Part shown: piece after piece, positions 41,733 through 50,591 of the stretch
How the letters are laid out: each line of letters starts with the position of its first letter
How positions within the stretch are numbered: the first letter of the stretch is position 1
DNA from: Caldifarciminota bacterium
GTDB lineage: Bacteria; Hydrothermota; Tepidihabitantia; SM23-42
Direction: 5' to 3'
Assembly: GCA_020349965.1 (NCBI GenBank)
Contig: CP070705.1
Span: forward strand, 823,569 to 887,568
Length of the DNA: 64,000 bases
Made by a program: the position numbers and the translations under genes
Notes under the pieces: generated by a model
What the model saw: the letters and a program-made list of their open reading frames with translations, nothing else
Told to the model about the DNA's origin: nothing
Database searches by the model: none

Positions 41733-41999
41733 CTATTTAAGGTAGGGTAAAAATTCTTCACTGATCGGGGGTTTCTTCACCCAGCGTACGAGTTCCTTAC
41801 TGTCATCGATGATTATGACCGTTGGAATGTCGCTCACCTCGTGATATGCGCCTTCGGTCAGGCCGTCGACCGTCTCCATATCATAATACTTGATCGGCGC
41901 GTCGAACCTATTTCTTTCCTTGAAGTACATCAATTTCTCGCGAGTATCTTTGCACACGGAACAGTCTGGTTTGCCGAACACGTAAATTTCTTTCATCAT
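41733..41999 (-). CDS. Glutaredoxin/thioredoxin-like small protein
   Basis: The 88-aa product (MMKEIYVFGKPDCSVCKDT) has a CxxC redox pair, CSVC, at residues 13-16 after a strand. It also has the cis-Pro region VSDIPTVIIIDDSKEL and a compact thioredoxin fold. AAGGGGGT lies about 5 nt upstream of ATG 41999. It heads the operon with larE and chrA. It could supply reducing equivalents or sulfur handling for LarE; that link is inference from position. Confidence 0.85.
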   Translation of the reverse strand: MMKEIYVFGKPDCSVCKDTREKLMYFKERNRFDAPIKYYDMETVDGLTEGAYHEVSDIPTVIIIDDSKELVRWVKKPPISEEFLPYLK

Positions 42000-42016
42000 A
42001 CCCCCTTTATTTTTCT

Positions 42017-42044
42017 ATTCTAATCCAATCGTCGTGAAAGTCAA
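42017..42044 (-). promoter_or_regulatory. Promoter of the Grx-larE-chrA operon
   Basis: Minus strand -35 TTGACT (42044-42039), 16-bp spacer, -10 TAGAAT (42022-42017). The leader carries AAAGGGGG. Confidence 0.8.
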
Positions 42045-42051
42045 GTTTTCA

Positions 42052-42079
42052 TTGACAGGGATTTTGTGATAGATAGAAT
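42052..42079 (+). promoter_or_regulatory. M48 protease promoter, leaderless
   Basis: -35 TTGACA (42052-42057), 16-bp spacer, -10 TAGAAT (42074-42079), 5 nt to ATG 42085. It lies back to back with the opposing promoter, the two -35 boxes only 7 bp apart. Confidence 0.8.
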
Positions 42080-42084
42080 GTTGA

Positions 42085-43227
42085 ATGCGAATGAATGGAA
42101 TGCATCCAATGATCGATCGAGATAGACAAGAGGTTGCCCGACGTTACCGTAACGACATTCTAAAGTGGAACATTTTGTCATTGATCGTAAGCGTGGTTTT
42201 TCTGATGGTCATCGTGGTATTTGACATATCGAGGGGATTTGCAGGTTACATCGCTGAACGGACGGGTGTGAGGATCCTGTTGTCAGGTTCTTATTTCTTA
42301 ATGCTCTATCTCGTTTTCTCTATTCTCACTCTGCCATTTGCTTATTTTGAAGGATATTCCGTCGAGCACAAGTATGGATTCTCCAGGCAGAACCGCTGGG
42401 CTTGGTTCAAAGATTGGGCGAAGTCATCTCTCATCTCTTTCGTTATAGGTTTGGTCATCTTTGAGGTTCTGTATCTAATCATTCCGGCTTCACCCCGTCT
42501 TTGGTGGTTGTGGCTGTCGCTGATAATGATTGTATTCAGCATCATCCTCGCCAATATTTTTCCGGTCTTGATCCTGCCTCTTTTCTACAAGTCGATTCCT
42601 CTTGAAGAGGGTGAGTTGAAGAGTGAGATAACAGAGTTGAGCGGTCGTGCCGGTGTCAACGTCAGAGGTGTCTACAGTATCGACCTGAGCAGCAAGACCA
42701 CAAAGGCAAATGCAGCGGTCGTCGGTCTCGGCAATACCAAGCGTATTATCATCGGCGACACCCTGATATCCAATTTCGAGACCGGCGAGATACTCTCGGC
42801 AGTCGCCCATGAAATAATACACTACCGTGAACGCCACATGTGGTACCTGGTTCTCTGGCAGTCGCTCATTACTGTAGCTATGTTCTATGTCTTCTTCCGG
42901 GTTCAGCCTCTCGTTTACGCGTGGTTTGGTTTTGAAGGCGCTTATGAAATAGCAGCATTTCCAATCTTCGTGCTCATCTTCGGCGTGATATCGTATCTCC
43001 TGAGGCCCCTGGGAGCGTCCATTTCGAGATACTATGAGCGCAGGGCAGATGGAGGCGCGTTGAACCTTACAGGTAACCCTGAAGCGTTCATAAGTTTAAT
43101 TGCAAAGTTCTGCAACGAGCAACTGTCGATCGCATACCCGAACCGTCTGGTCGAATGGTACAAATATTCACATCCATCTCCGGGCAAGAGGATTTCATTT
43201 GCCGAGAAATGGAAACTGATACGATAG
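42085..43227 (+). CDS. M48 family (STE24-like) membrane metalloprotease
   Basis: The 380-aa protein has about six membrane spans. The zinc motif HEIIH (H242, E243, H246) sits between spans, and the third ligand is probably E318 in SRYYERRADGGAL. The pattern PFAYFEGYSVEHKYGFSRQN (about 84-103) is typical of CAAX protease STE24 homologues. These bacterial members act in membrane-protein quality control rather than prenyl processing. ATG 42085 is placed 5 nt after the -10, so the gene is predicted leaderless. Confidence 0.9.
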   Translation: MRMNGMHPMIDRDRQEVARRYRNDILKWNILSLIVSVVFLMVIVVFDISRGFAGYIAERTGVRILLSGSYFLMLYLVFSILTLPFAYFEGYSVEHKYGFSRQNRWAWFKDWAKSSLISFVIGLVIFEVLYLIIPASPRLWWLWLSLIMIVFSIILANIFPVLILPLFYKSIPLEEGELKSEITELSGRAGVNVRGVYSIDLSSKTTKANAAVVGLGNTKRIIIGDTLISNFETGEILSAVAHEIIHYRERHMWYLVLWQSLITVAMFYVFFRVQPLVYAWFGFEGAYEIAAFPIFVLIFGVISYLLRPLGASISRYYERRADGGALNLTGNPEAFISLIAKFCNEQLSIAYPNRLVEWYKYSHPSPGKRISFAEKWKLIR

Positions 43228-43314
43228 AGGTTCTGCGGTCTTGATGAGTACTGTGATTTTCCAATCGTTCTTGTGAGATAAATTATAAGAGAGAGAAGTA
43301 CAGGGAGGAAACAT

Positions 43315-43635
43315 ATGATGATCACCAAAGTAGCTGACCTAAAAGAAAGAGAAGTCGTTCCTGGCATAAAAGGCAAATTCGTACATTCCGACAACATGAC
43401 CATCGTCTATTGGTATATCGACGCCGGCGCGGTCATGCCCGATCACGCACATCCTCATGAGCAGATCGTCAATGTGCTGGAGGGCGAGTTTGATTTCACG
43501 GTAGAGAGTAACACCCATGAAGCAAAACCGGGTTTTGTAGCGGTCGTGCCGCCGAACGTTAAGCACGGTGGCAAGGCAAAGACACGGGTCCGTATCCTCG
43601 ACATATTCCACCCGGTACGCGAAGACTACCGCTAA
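43315..43635 (+). CDS. Small cupin-domain protein
   Basis: The 106-aa single-domain beta-barrel has cupin motif 1 MPDHAHPHEQIVNVLEGEFDF, with two His and a Glu as metal ligands. Motif 2 is GFVAVVPPNVKHGGKA. GGGAGG lies 6 nt before ATG 43315. No enzymatic class can be assigned; members include metal-binding isomerases and regulatory cupins. It converges with uvrA with a 3-bp gap. Confidence 0.88.
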   Translation: MMITKVADLKEREVVPGIKGKFVHSDNMTIVYWYIDAGAVMPDHAHPHEQIVNVLEGEFDFTVESNTHEAKPGFVAVVPPNVKHGGKAKTRVRILDIFHPVREDYR

Positions 43636-43638
43636 CGG

Positions 43639-46461
43639 TTAGGGGAGGTGCGTTTTGAGATATTGGCCGGTGTAGGATTTTTTTACTCTGATGATCTCCT
43701 CGGGCCGGCCAGAGCAAACGACACGGCCGCCGTGTTCACCGCCTTCAGGTCCGAGGTCGATGATCCAGTCCGCACACTTTATCACTTCCATGTTGTGCTC
43801 GATGACGATGACCGTGTTGCCCTTATCGACAAGCCGGTTCAGTACTTTGAGCAACAGTTTGACATCCTCGAAGTGTAGTCCGGTCGTTGGTTCGTCGAGG
43901 ATGTAGAGGGTTCGCCCGGTCGCGATCTTCGAGAGTTCTTTGGCAAGTTTGATGCGCTGGGCTTCGCCGCCGGACAGTGTCGTTGCAGACTGTCCGATCT
44001 TGATGTAACCCAAGCCGACGTCACTGAGCAACTTCAGCTTTCTGCTTATCTTCGGGATATTCTTAAAAAAGTCGTGCGCTTCCGTCACCGACATGTTGAG
44101 GATCTCGCTGATGTTCTTTCCCTTGTACTTCACTTCGAGGGTCTCGCGGTTGAAACGCTTGCCTGCGCATGCATCGCATGTGATGTGAACGTCGGGCAAG
44201 AAGTGCATCTCGATCCAAAGGATGCCGTCCCCCTCACACTGCTCGCACCTGCCTCCCGGAACATTGAAAGAGAATCTTCCTGGACGGTAGCCTCGCACTT
44301 TGGATTCGGGAAGCTGGGCGAAGAGTTCGCGGATCGGCGTCCAGGCGCTCGTATAGGTTCCCGGGTTTGACCGGGGTGTCCGACCGATGGGCGATTGGTC
44401 GATGTTGATTACTTTGTCGATATTGTCCATGCCTACTATCTGGTCATGTTCGCCGGGCGGGTATTTAGAGTGGTAGTATTTCTGGGCAAGCGCACGGTAC
44501 AGGGTGTCGACGACGAGCGTCGATTTGCCCGAACCCGACACGCCCGTGATTACGACGAACATGCCGAGCGGTATTTCGACCTCGATCGATTTCAGATTAT
44601 TAGCCCGGGCACCCATTACCGCTATCCGGCGCTTTTTATCTTGCCGGCGCTGGTATGGTATTTCGATGCGCTCGGTGCCGCTGAGATAACGGCCCGTTAT
44701 CGATTTTCTGTTCTTCTTGATTTGCTCGGGTGTACCGGTCGCAACGACTTGACCTCCTTGCTCGCCGGCACCGGGGCCGAGGTCGACGATGTGGTCGGCC
44801 TCGAGTATCGTTTCGGCATCGTGCTCGACAACGAGCACGGTATTACCGAGATCGCGCATTTCCTTTAGCGTCAACAATAACCGCTTGTTATCCCGGTAGT
44901 GGAGCCCGATCGACGGTTCGTCGAGGATGTACAGAACACCGACGAGACCCGAACCTATCTGGGTTGCAAGCCTGACCCTTTGTTCCTCACCGCCGGCAAG
45001 GGTCTCGGTCGTCCGGTCCAGTGTCAGGTAGTCCAGTCCGACCGAATTGAGAAACCCGAGGCGACGTTTGATCTCCCGTATGATTTCACCACCAACCTGC
45101 TGTTCCATCTTGTTGAGTTTCAAACCATCAAAATACCGAAGGGCGTTGCCGATCGACAAACCCGTGATCTTGGCGATGTTGTTGTCGCCGACCTTGATTG
45201 ACAGGCTTTCCGGACGTAACCTCGTGCCTTTGCACTCGGGGCATGGCGTAAACGTCATATAATCCTCTATTTCCTGGCGCATCATCTGCGATTTGGTTTC
45301 ACGGTGGCGCCGCATGAGTTCGGGTACGATGCCTTCGAAATGTTCGTCGAACTCGCCGTACCCGCTGCCGTCGCTGCGCCGGTACTCGACCCTGATCGGT
45401 ATCTCTTCACCATATAGGAGAGCCTTCTTGACCTTGGCGGGCAGTTTGCTGTAGGGTGTTTCAAGGTTGAACTTCATCTTTCTGGATAAGGCTCTAAGAA
45501 GTGAAGAACGCCAGCGTCCTGGTACACCATATGGTTCGATCGCTCCATTGAGTAGAGAGAGTTTCTCATCACCGACGACCTTATCCGGATCGATCTCCAT
45601 CTTGAAACCGAGTCCATCGCAATTCTCGCATGCTCCGTACGGCGAATTGAAACTGAACATTCTCGGCGCGAGTTCCGGATAACTGATGCCGCAGTGGACG
45701 CAGGCGAGTTTTTGGCTGAATATTCGTTCTTCTCTGTTATCGATCGTGACGATGACGATCCCTTCGCTTTCTTTTAGTCCAATCTCAATTGAATCGGCCA
45801 GCCGCTTGCGCAGTCCATCTTTTATGACGAGGCGGTCGATGACGATTTCTATGTTGTGTTTCTTGTAGCGTTCAAGGTTCGGGATGCTTTCTATCTCAAG
45901 TACCTTACCATCGACACGGGCGCGCACATACCCGCGTCGCCGCAGACTGTGTAGAAGATCTTTGTATTCACCTTTCCGTCCTTTGACCACAGGTGAGAGG
46001 ATTTCGATCTTCTTACCATCCGGAAGTCCGAGTATGGTATCGACGATCTGGTCGGTCGTCTGCGATTGGATTCTTCTGCCGCAATTGTAACAGTAAGGAG
46101 TGCCGATCCGTGCGAAAAGCACACGCAGGTAATCGTAGATTTCAGTTACGGTTCCGACGGTGGAACGCGGGTTACGGGCGGCACTGCGCTGCTGGATGGC
46201 AATGGCTGGGGAGAGACCGTTTATTTCATCGACTTCAGGTTTGTCCATCATGCCGAGGAATTGTCGCGCGTACGCAGATAAGGATTCTACATACCTGCGC
46301 TGTCCTTCGGCATAGAGGGTGTCGAATGCCAGTGAGGATTTTCCTGAACCTGAAAGGCCTGTTATGACGACGAATTTATTGCGCGGGATGGAAACATTGA
46401 TGTTCTTGAGGTTGTGTACCCTTGCACCCCGGACCCTTATGCTATCGTTCTGCTTGCGCAT
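43639..46461 (-). CDS. uvrA: Excinuclease ABC subunit A
   Basis: UvrA is the damage-recognition ATPase of nucleotide excision repair. The 940-aa length is standard. Two ABC modules have Walker [16 protein letters not shown] (N-terminal) and [15 protein letters not shown] (C-terminal). ABC signatures are [12 protein letters not shown] and [12 protein letters not shown]. Three zinc modules are present ([19 protein letters not shown] with [16 protein letters not shown] with CDACAGKR). The N-terminal LAGGEE signature differs from the usual LSGGEA. ATG 46461 lies 5 nt after the -10; AAGGA touches the ATG and is too close to serve as an RBS. Confidence 0.97.
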   Translation of the reverse strand: MRKQNDSIRVRGARVHNLKNINVSIPRNKFVVITGLSGSGKSSLAFDTLYAEGQRRYVESLSAYARQFLGMMDKPEVDEINGLSPAIAIQQRSAARNPRSTVGTVTEIYDYLRVLFARIGTPYCYNCGRRIQSQTTDQIVDTILGLPDGKKIEILSPVVKGRKGEYKDLLHSLRRRGYVRARVDGKVLEIESIPNLERYKKHNIEIVIDRLVIKDGLRKRLADSIEIGLKESEGIVIVTIDNREERIFSQKLACVHCGISYPELAPRMFSFNSPYGACENCDGLGFKMEIDPDKVVGDEKLSLLNGAIEPYGVPGRWRSSLLRALSRKMKFNLETPYSKLPAKVKKALLYGEEIPIRVEYRRSDGSGYGEFDEHFEGIVPELMRRHRETKSQMMRQEIEDYMTFTPCPECKGTRLRPESLSIKVGDNNIAKITGLSIGNALRYFDGLKLNKMEQQVGGEIIREIKRRLGFLNSVGLDYLTLDRTTETLAGGEEQRVRLATQIGSGLVGVLYILDEPSIGLHYRDNKRLLLTLKEMRDLGNTVLVVEHDAETILEADHIVDLGPGAGEQGGQVVATGTPEQIKKNRKSITGRYLSGTERIEIPYQRRQDKKRRIAVMGARANNLKSIEVEIPLGMFVVITGVSGSGKSTLVVDTLYRALAQKYYHSKYPPGEHDQIVGMDNIDKVINIDQSPIGRTPRSNPGTYTSAWTPIRELFAQLPESKVRGYRPGRFSFNVPGGRCEQCEGDGILWIEMHFLPDVHITCDACAGKRFNRETLEVKYKGKNISEILNMSVTEAHDFFKNIPKISRKLKLLSDVGLGYIKIGQSATTLSGGEAQRIKLAKELSKIATGRTLYILDEPTTGLHFEDVKLLLKVLNRLVDKGNTVIVIEHNMEVIKCADWIIDLGPEGGEHGGRVVCSGRPEEIIRVKKSYTGQYLKTHLP

Positions 46462-46466
46462 TCCTT

Positions 46467-46494
46467 ATCATATCCGCAGAAATAACTAAGTCAA
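46467..46494 (-). promoter_or_regulatory. uvrA promoter, leaderless
   Basis: Minus strand -35 TTGACT (46494-46489), 16-bp spacer, -10 TATGAT (46472-46467), 5 nt to ATG. No LexA-like palindrome is seen around it. Confidence 0.78.
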
Positions 46495-46587
46495 GGAACG
46501 ACCATTCTCTGTGTACCTGTTAAACGGGGAATCGGAGAAACGGAGAGTGGGAGAAGTTGAGAAGATAAGAAGTTCAGAGCGGTCATG

Positions 46588-46615
46588 TTGACTCAGTTTG
46601 CTTTTTGATTATAAT
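46588..46615 (+). promoter_or_regulatory. pst operon promoter, leaderless GTG
   Basis: -35 TTGACT (46588-46593), 16-bp spacer, -10 TATAAT (46610-46615), 5 nt to GTG 46621. A near-consensus -35 argues against strict PhoB dependence, and no clear pho box repeat is seen. Confidence 0.82.
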
Positions 46616-46620
46616 AATCC

Positions 46621-47412
46621 GTGCGACTCTTCCTCGTTGCGGTCTCGCTGTGCCTGCTGAGTTGTGCACCCAACAAGGGCGGTGTGATCATTGCCGGTTC
46701 GACTTCCGTACAACCCTTCATAGAAAAAGTTGCTGAGCATTTCATGGAGAAATATCCAGAAATCAAGATCAATGTCCAGGGTGGTGGTTCGACCGCCGGT
46801 GTTCAAGCCACGATGAATGGCACCTGCGATATCGGCACCTCGTCGAGGAATCTGAAACCGACTGAGCAGGAATTGAAGACAATACTCATTGCGCTCGACG
46901 GTATTGCGGTGATTGTGCACGGGAACAGCCCGGTCAGAGATCTGACGGTTGAACAGATAAGGGGTATATTCTCACGCCGGATAGCAGAATGGAGTCAATT
47001 GGGGGTTGCGGGAAATGAGATCATTCCAGTGACGCGTGAGGAAGGTTCGGGAACGAGGGCATCGTTCGAAGAGATGATCATGGGCGAGGAGGTAATAAGT
47101 GACGCTTGCCTTGTTCAGGATTCCAACGGCGCGGTTCGCGAGATCATAGCCACCACACCACAGGGTGTGGGGTATATTTCCGTCGGCCTGGTTGACGAAC
47201 GTGAAAAGGCGGTCGCGATTGACGGAACAAAGCCCACTTTGACGAACTTGATCATAGAGAAATACCATTTTTCGAGACCCTTCCTACTCTTGTTACGTGA
47301 AGAACCGACAGGTAATGTTAAAAAATTCATCGAATATGTATTATCCGACGAAGGGCAGGAGATCCTTGGTAGCGGTGGTTTGATCCCTGCAAACAAGGTT
47401 GTCGCTGACTGA
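46621..47412 (+). CDS. pstS: Phosphate-binding lipoprotein PstS
   Basis: PstS captures phosphate outside the inner membrane for the Pst transporter. The 263-aa protein has a lipoprotein signal (MRLFLVAVSLCLLSC, Cys15). It also has the family motifs IIAGSTSVQPFIEKVAE, NVQGGGSTAGVQATMNGTCDIGTSSR and TREEGSGTRASFEE, which line the phosphate site. It is shorter than the E. coli protein but typical of the IID-type PstS. The start is GTG at the first possible base of the mRNA. The stop overlaps pstC (TGATG). Confidence 0.95.
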   Translation: MRLFLVAVSLCLLSCAPNKGGVIIAGSTSVQPFIEKVAEHFMEKYPEIKINVQGGGSTAGVQATMNGTCDIGTSSRNLKPTEQELKTILIALDGIAVIVHGNSPVRDLTVEQIRGIFSRRIAEWSQLGVAGNEIIPVTREEGSGTRASFEEMIMGEEVISDACLVQDSNGAVREIIATTPQGVGYISVGLVDEREKAVAIDGTKPTLTNLIIEKYHFSRPFLLLLREEPTGNVKKFIEYVLSDEGQEILGSGGLIPANKVVAD

Positions 47413-48245
47413 TGAAAGATAAGATTGCGGAGAAATTGCTGCTGTTTGTTGCACTATCGGCGATCATGTCTTTGGCACTGATCACTTTCTTTATTTTCCA
47501 GCAAGGCATTCCGCTGATATTCAAAGCTGGATTGGGGAATTTCCTATCGCTTAAATGGGCGCCGACCCGGGGTGGTTTCGGCATACTGTCCATGGTCATC
47601 GGGTCATTGATGGTGACCGTTGGGGCGCTGGCAGTGGGTATTCCCTTCGGACTTGCCGCAGCGATCTTCCTTGCCGAATTTTCTTCAAAGACGATTCAAA
47701 AAACACTCAAGCCGATTATAGAACTGCTTGCCGGTATTCCGTCGGTCGTGTACGGATTCATAGGCATCGTCATTCTGGTGCCGTTCATAAGGGTAACATT
47801 CGGCGGGCCCGGGTTTTCCGTGCTGGCGGCAAGCATCATTCTCGGCATCATGATCCTGCCGACGATCGTGAGTATATCGTATGATGCGCTGCTTGCCGTG
47901 CCGAACACATACCGTGAAGGCTCCTATGCGGTCGGTGCTACGAAATGGCAGACCATCGTTCTTTTGCTTCTGCCTGCAGCGCGTTCAGGTATCGTTGCCG
48001 GGATCATCCTCGGCATGGGGCGGGCGATTGGAGAGACGATGGCGGTCATCATGATCGCCGGTAATGCCCTCAAAATACCGGGTTCCATATTCGATTCCGT
48101 ACGCACCCTCACTTCGACGATCGCACTTGAACTGGGATATGCTGCTGGTGACCACCGGGGAGCACTCTTTGCATGCGGTTCGATACTCTTTTTGATAATC
48201 ATCGTTTTGAATATCGTGGCGATCCGCATCACGAGCAGAAAATGA
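47412..48245 (+). CDS. pstC: Phosphate ABC permease PstC
   Basis: The 277-aa permease has six spans and the EAA-type coupling helix YAVGATKWQTIVLLLLPAARSGI (about 170-192), followed by GRAIGETMAVIMIAGN. It forms the membrane pore with PstA. The ATG overlaps the pstS stop by one base, and its own stop overlaps pstA (ATGA). Confidence 0.95.
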   Translation: MKDKIAEKLLLFVALSAIMSLALITFFIFQQGIPLIFKAGLGNFLSLKWAPTRGGFGILSMVIGSLMVTVGALAVGIPFGLAAAIFLAEFSSKTIQKTLKPIIELLAGIPSVVYGFIGIVILVPFIRVTFGGPGFSVLAASIILGIMILPTIVSISYDALLAVPNTYREGSYAVGATKWQTIVLLLLPAARSGIVAGIILGMGRAIGETMAVIMIAGNALKIPGSIFDSVRTLTSTIALELGYAAGDHRGALFACGSILFLIIIVLNIVAIRITSRK

Positions 48246-49084
48246 CGTTTCGCATCGGGCCACGCACCAGTCAGATAATTGCATATGTAGCATTACTCAC
48301 GATGACCGCGATCATGGTCATCGTGCTTTTCTTTATCATTTTTTATATACTGAGGAACGGACTCGGCCAGTTGACGCTTGAGTTCTTGACCGACAAGACG
48401 AGGGAGATGGGCAAGGAGGGAGGGATCCTGCCTTCGATCATGGGGACCCTCTTTATCACGATCGTGGCGACGGTCATTGCCACACCGCTTGGCGTTGGCA
48501 GTGCGGTTTATCTCGTCGAATATACGCGCGGTGGACCGATCCGCAGGATCATCAGTTTCGGGGCTGATTGTCTGGCCGGTGTGCCGTCGATCATCTTCGG
48601 TTTGTTCGGTTTCATCTTCTTTGTAATCAGCATGAACCTGGGTTGGAGTATCCTATCCGGCGGCTTAACCCTGGCGGTCATGATACTGCCGACGATCATC
48701 AGGACCTCCGAGGAGGCGATAAAATCAGTCCCGCATACTTATCGGGAGATCAGTTACTCACTCGGAGGAGGCAAGCTCGACACGATACTGCGCGTCGTTC
48801 TGCCCACGGCTATGCCCGGCATCCTGACCGGTGTCATACTGGGGATCGGCCGTGCCGTCGGTGAAACAGCAGCCGTGATATTTACGGCTGGCTCTTCGCT
48901 GGGGCTCCCCACGTCGATCTTTTCTTCCACCCGAACCCTTGCCGTTCACTTCTACATATTGGCACGTGAGGGTATTTCGATGCCCAAGGCATACGGTACG
49001 GCTGCAGTGCTGATAATCATAATCCTCGCCATCAATTTCATTGCCTATCGCTTAATGCACCGCTTCATCGCTCGGTACTACTGA
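48242..49084 (+). CDS. pstA: Phosphate ABC permease PstA
   Basis: ATG 48242 overlaps the pstC stop; an in-frame extension to 48173 lies wholly within pstC and is rejected. The 280-aa protein has six spans, the coupling helix ISYSLGGGKLDTILRVVLP and the conserved GRAVGETAAVIFTAGS. It pairs with PstC. The stop overlaps the pstB1 ATG (TGATG). Confidence 0.95.
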   Translation: MTFRIGPRTSQIIAYVALLTMTAIMVIVLFFIIFYILRNGLGQLTLEFLTDKTREMGKEGGILPSIMGTLFITIVATVIATPLGVGSAVYLVEYTRGGPIRRIISFGADCLAGVPSIIFGLFGFIFFVISMNLGWSILSGGLTLAVMILPTIIRTSEEAIKSVPHTYREISYSLGGGKLDTILRVVLPTAMPGILTGVILGIGRAVGETAAVIFTAGSSLGLPTSIFSSTRTLAVHFYILAREGISMPKAYGTAAVLIIIILAINFIAYRLMHRFIARYY

Positions 49085-49827
49085 TGGCTAAGATCAGCAT
49101 CAAACGATTGAACCTATACTACGACAACTTTCATGCACTAAAGGATATCAGCCTTGACGTAGAAAGCAGTGAGATATTAGCAGTCATCGGTCCGTCGAAT
49201 TCGGGAAAGAGTTCACTGCTACGCGCAATGAATCGCCTGTATGAAATAGACCTCGGCCGGATCACCGGTGATATACGACTTGACAACGAGACTATCTTTA
49301 AATTGCCGATAAACGTGCTGAGGAGAAGGATTGGCATAATATTTGCAACGCCCGTGGTCCTACCCGGATCGATCCGCAAGAATATTTCGTATGGACCCAG
49401 ACTCCACAGGAAGCTGAGTAAGTCCGATGTCGATGAACTTGTAGAACGCGCCTTGAAATCGGCAAATCTCTGGGACGAAGTGAAAGAGAGGCTCGCTGAA
49501 TCTGCTTCATTTCTTTCCGGCGGTCAGCAGCAGAGGTTGTGCATTGCCCGTACGCTTGCAATGCGGCCCGAGGTGATCATGATGGATGAGCCGTGTTCTG
49601 GTCTTGATCCCATTTCTACTGCCAAGATCGAAGCCACCATGCTTGAGCTCAAGGAGGAGTACACATTCATACTCGTGACCAATAACACTAAACAAGCAGC
49701 AAGGGTTTCAGACAGGACGGCTTTTTTCTACTTGGGTGAGCTTATAGAAATAGGCAGTACGCAGAGACTCTTTACCAGTCCGGTCGACCGACGGACTGAT
49801 GATTACATTCGGGGGAAATTCGGATGA
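49084..49827 (+). CDS. pstB: PstB paralogue 1, degenerate ATPase half with intact LSGGQ
   Basis: The 247-aa PstB homologue keeps Walker A (GPSNSGKSS, 36-44), the ABC signature LSGGQQQRLCIAR (144-156) and Walker B with Glu (MMDEPCSGLDP, D168 and E169). The Q-loop Gln is Ala88 (IIFATP where VFQKP is usual). The switch His is Asn200 (LVTNNT where VTHN is usual). Loss of both predicts poor hydrolysis at the site its own Walker motifs form. Its signature can still complete the site of a partner. It overlaps pstB2 by 4 bp (ATGA), which supports 1:1 synthesis. Confidence 0.93.
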   Translation: MAKISIKRLNLYYDNFHALKDISLDVESSEILAVIGPSNSGKSSLLRAMNRLYEIDLGRITGDIRLDNETIFKLPINVLRRRIGIIFATPVVLPGSIRKNISYGPRLHRKLSKSDVDELVERALKSANLWDEVKERLAESASFLSGGQQQRLCIARTLAMRPEVIMMDEPCSGLDPISTAKIEATMLELKEEYTFILVTNNTKQAARVSDRTAFFYLGELIEIGSTQRLFTSPVDRRTDDYIRGKFG

Positions 49828-50573
49828 TCATTCGGACGGCCAATCTTAATCTCTACTACCACAAATTTCAGGCACTGAAGAACGTGAATGTGGAGATCCG
49901 CAGAAACGTGATAACCGGGATAATCGGACCATCGGGTTGCGGCAAATCGACGCTGCTGCGTATCTTCAACCGAATGAATGATCTAATCGAAGGCGTCAGG
50001 ATAACAGGCAGCGTTTTGATCGATAACGAAGATATCTATTCGCCAATGCACGATCTCATTCTTCTGCGGAAAAGAGTAGGGCTTGTTTTCCAGCGACCGA
50101 ATGCTTTTCCGCTGTCGATCTTCGATAACATTACCTATGGCCCCCGGGTCTGGGGCATCAGTGATAAAAAAACTCTCACCGAAATCGTTGAACGTTCGCT
50201 GACCGCTGTGGATCTATTTGATGATCTGAAGGACAGGTTGGATTGTCCGGCATTGAGTCTTTCGGCAGAGAAGCAACAGCGGCTTTGCATTGCCCGCCTG
50301 CTCGCAGTCGAGCCGGAGATTCTGTTAATGGACGAACCGTGTTCCGCCCTTGACCCTATCGCGACAAGTAAGATCGAGGAACTGATGATTGAATTGAAGA
50401 AGAAATATACGATCATTATCGTCACGCATAACATGCAGCAGGCAGCACGCATTGCAGACGAAGTGGGTTTCATGTTGCTTGGCGAATTGGTCGAATTCGA
50501 TACGGCGAAGACGCTTTTCACGAGTCCGAATGATAGGCGTACAAATGATTACATTAGCGGTAGGTTTGGCTGA
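49824..50573 (+). CDS. pstB: PstB paralogue 2, intact catalytic half with degenerate signature
   Basis: The 249-aa homologue has canonical Walker A (GPSGCGKST, 35-43), Q-loop Gln90 (LVFQRP), Walker B (LLMDEPCSALDP, D170 and E171) and switch His202 (VTHNM). Its ABC signature is LSAEKQQRLCIAR (146-158) in place of LSGGQQQ. It therefore holds catalytic residues but a defective signature, the reverse of its upstream neighbour. Together the two would make one consensus and one degenerate ATP site. The gap to phoU is 18 bp. Confidence 0.93.
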   Translation: MIIRTANLNLYYHKFQALKNVNVEIRRNVITGIIGPSGCGKSTLLRIFNRMNDLIEGVRITGSVLIDNEDIYSPMHDLILLRKRVGLVFQRPNAFPLSIFDNITYGPRVWGISDKKTLTEIVERSLTAVDLFDDLKDRLDCPALSLSAEKQQRLCIARLLAVEPEILLMDEPCSALDPIATSKIEELMIELKKKYTIIIVTHNMQQAARIADEVGFMLLGELVEFDTAKTLFTSPNDRRTNDYISGRFG

Positions 50574-50591
50574 GCGGAAAAGGAGGAGCAG

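Noticed and set aside
44395..44868. 157-aa plus-strand open frame within uvrA
   Set aside because: Complement of highly conserved UvrA coding sequence; no independent signals.
46500..46620. PhoB box or LexA box between uvrA and pstS
   Set aside because: No clear 11-bp direct repeats or SOS palindrome could be seen; the -35 of pstS is near consensus.
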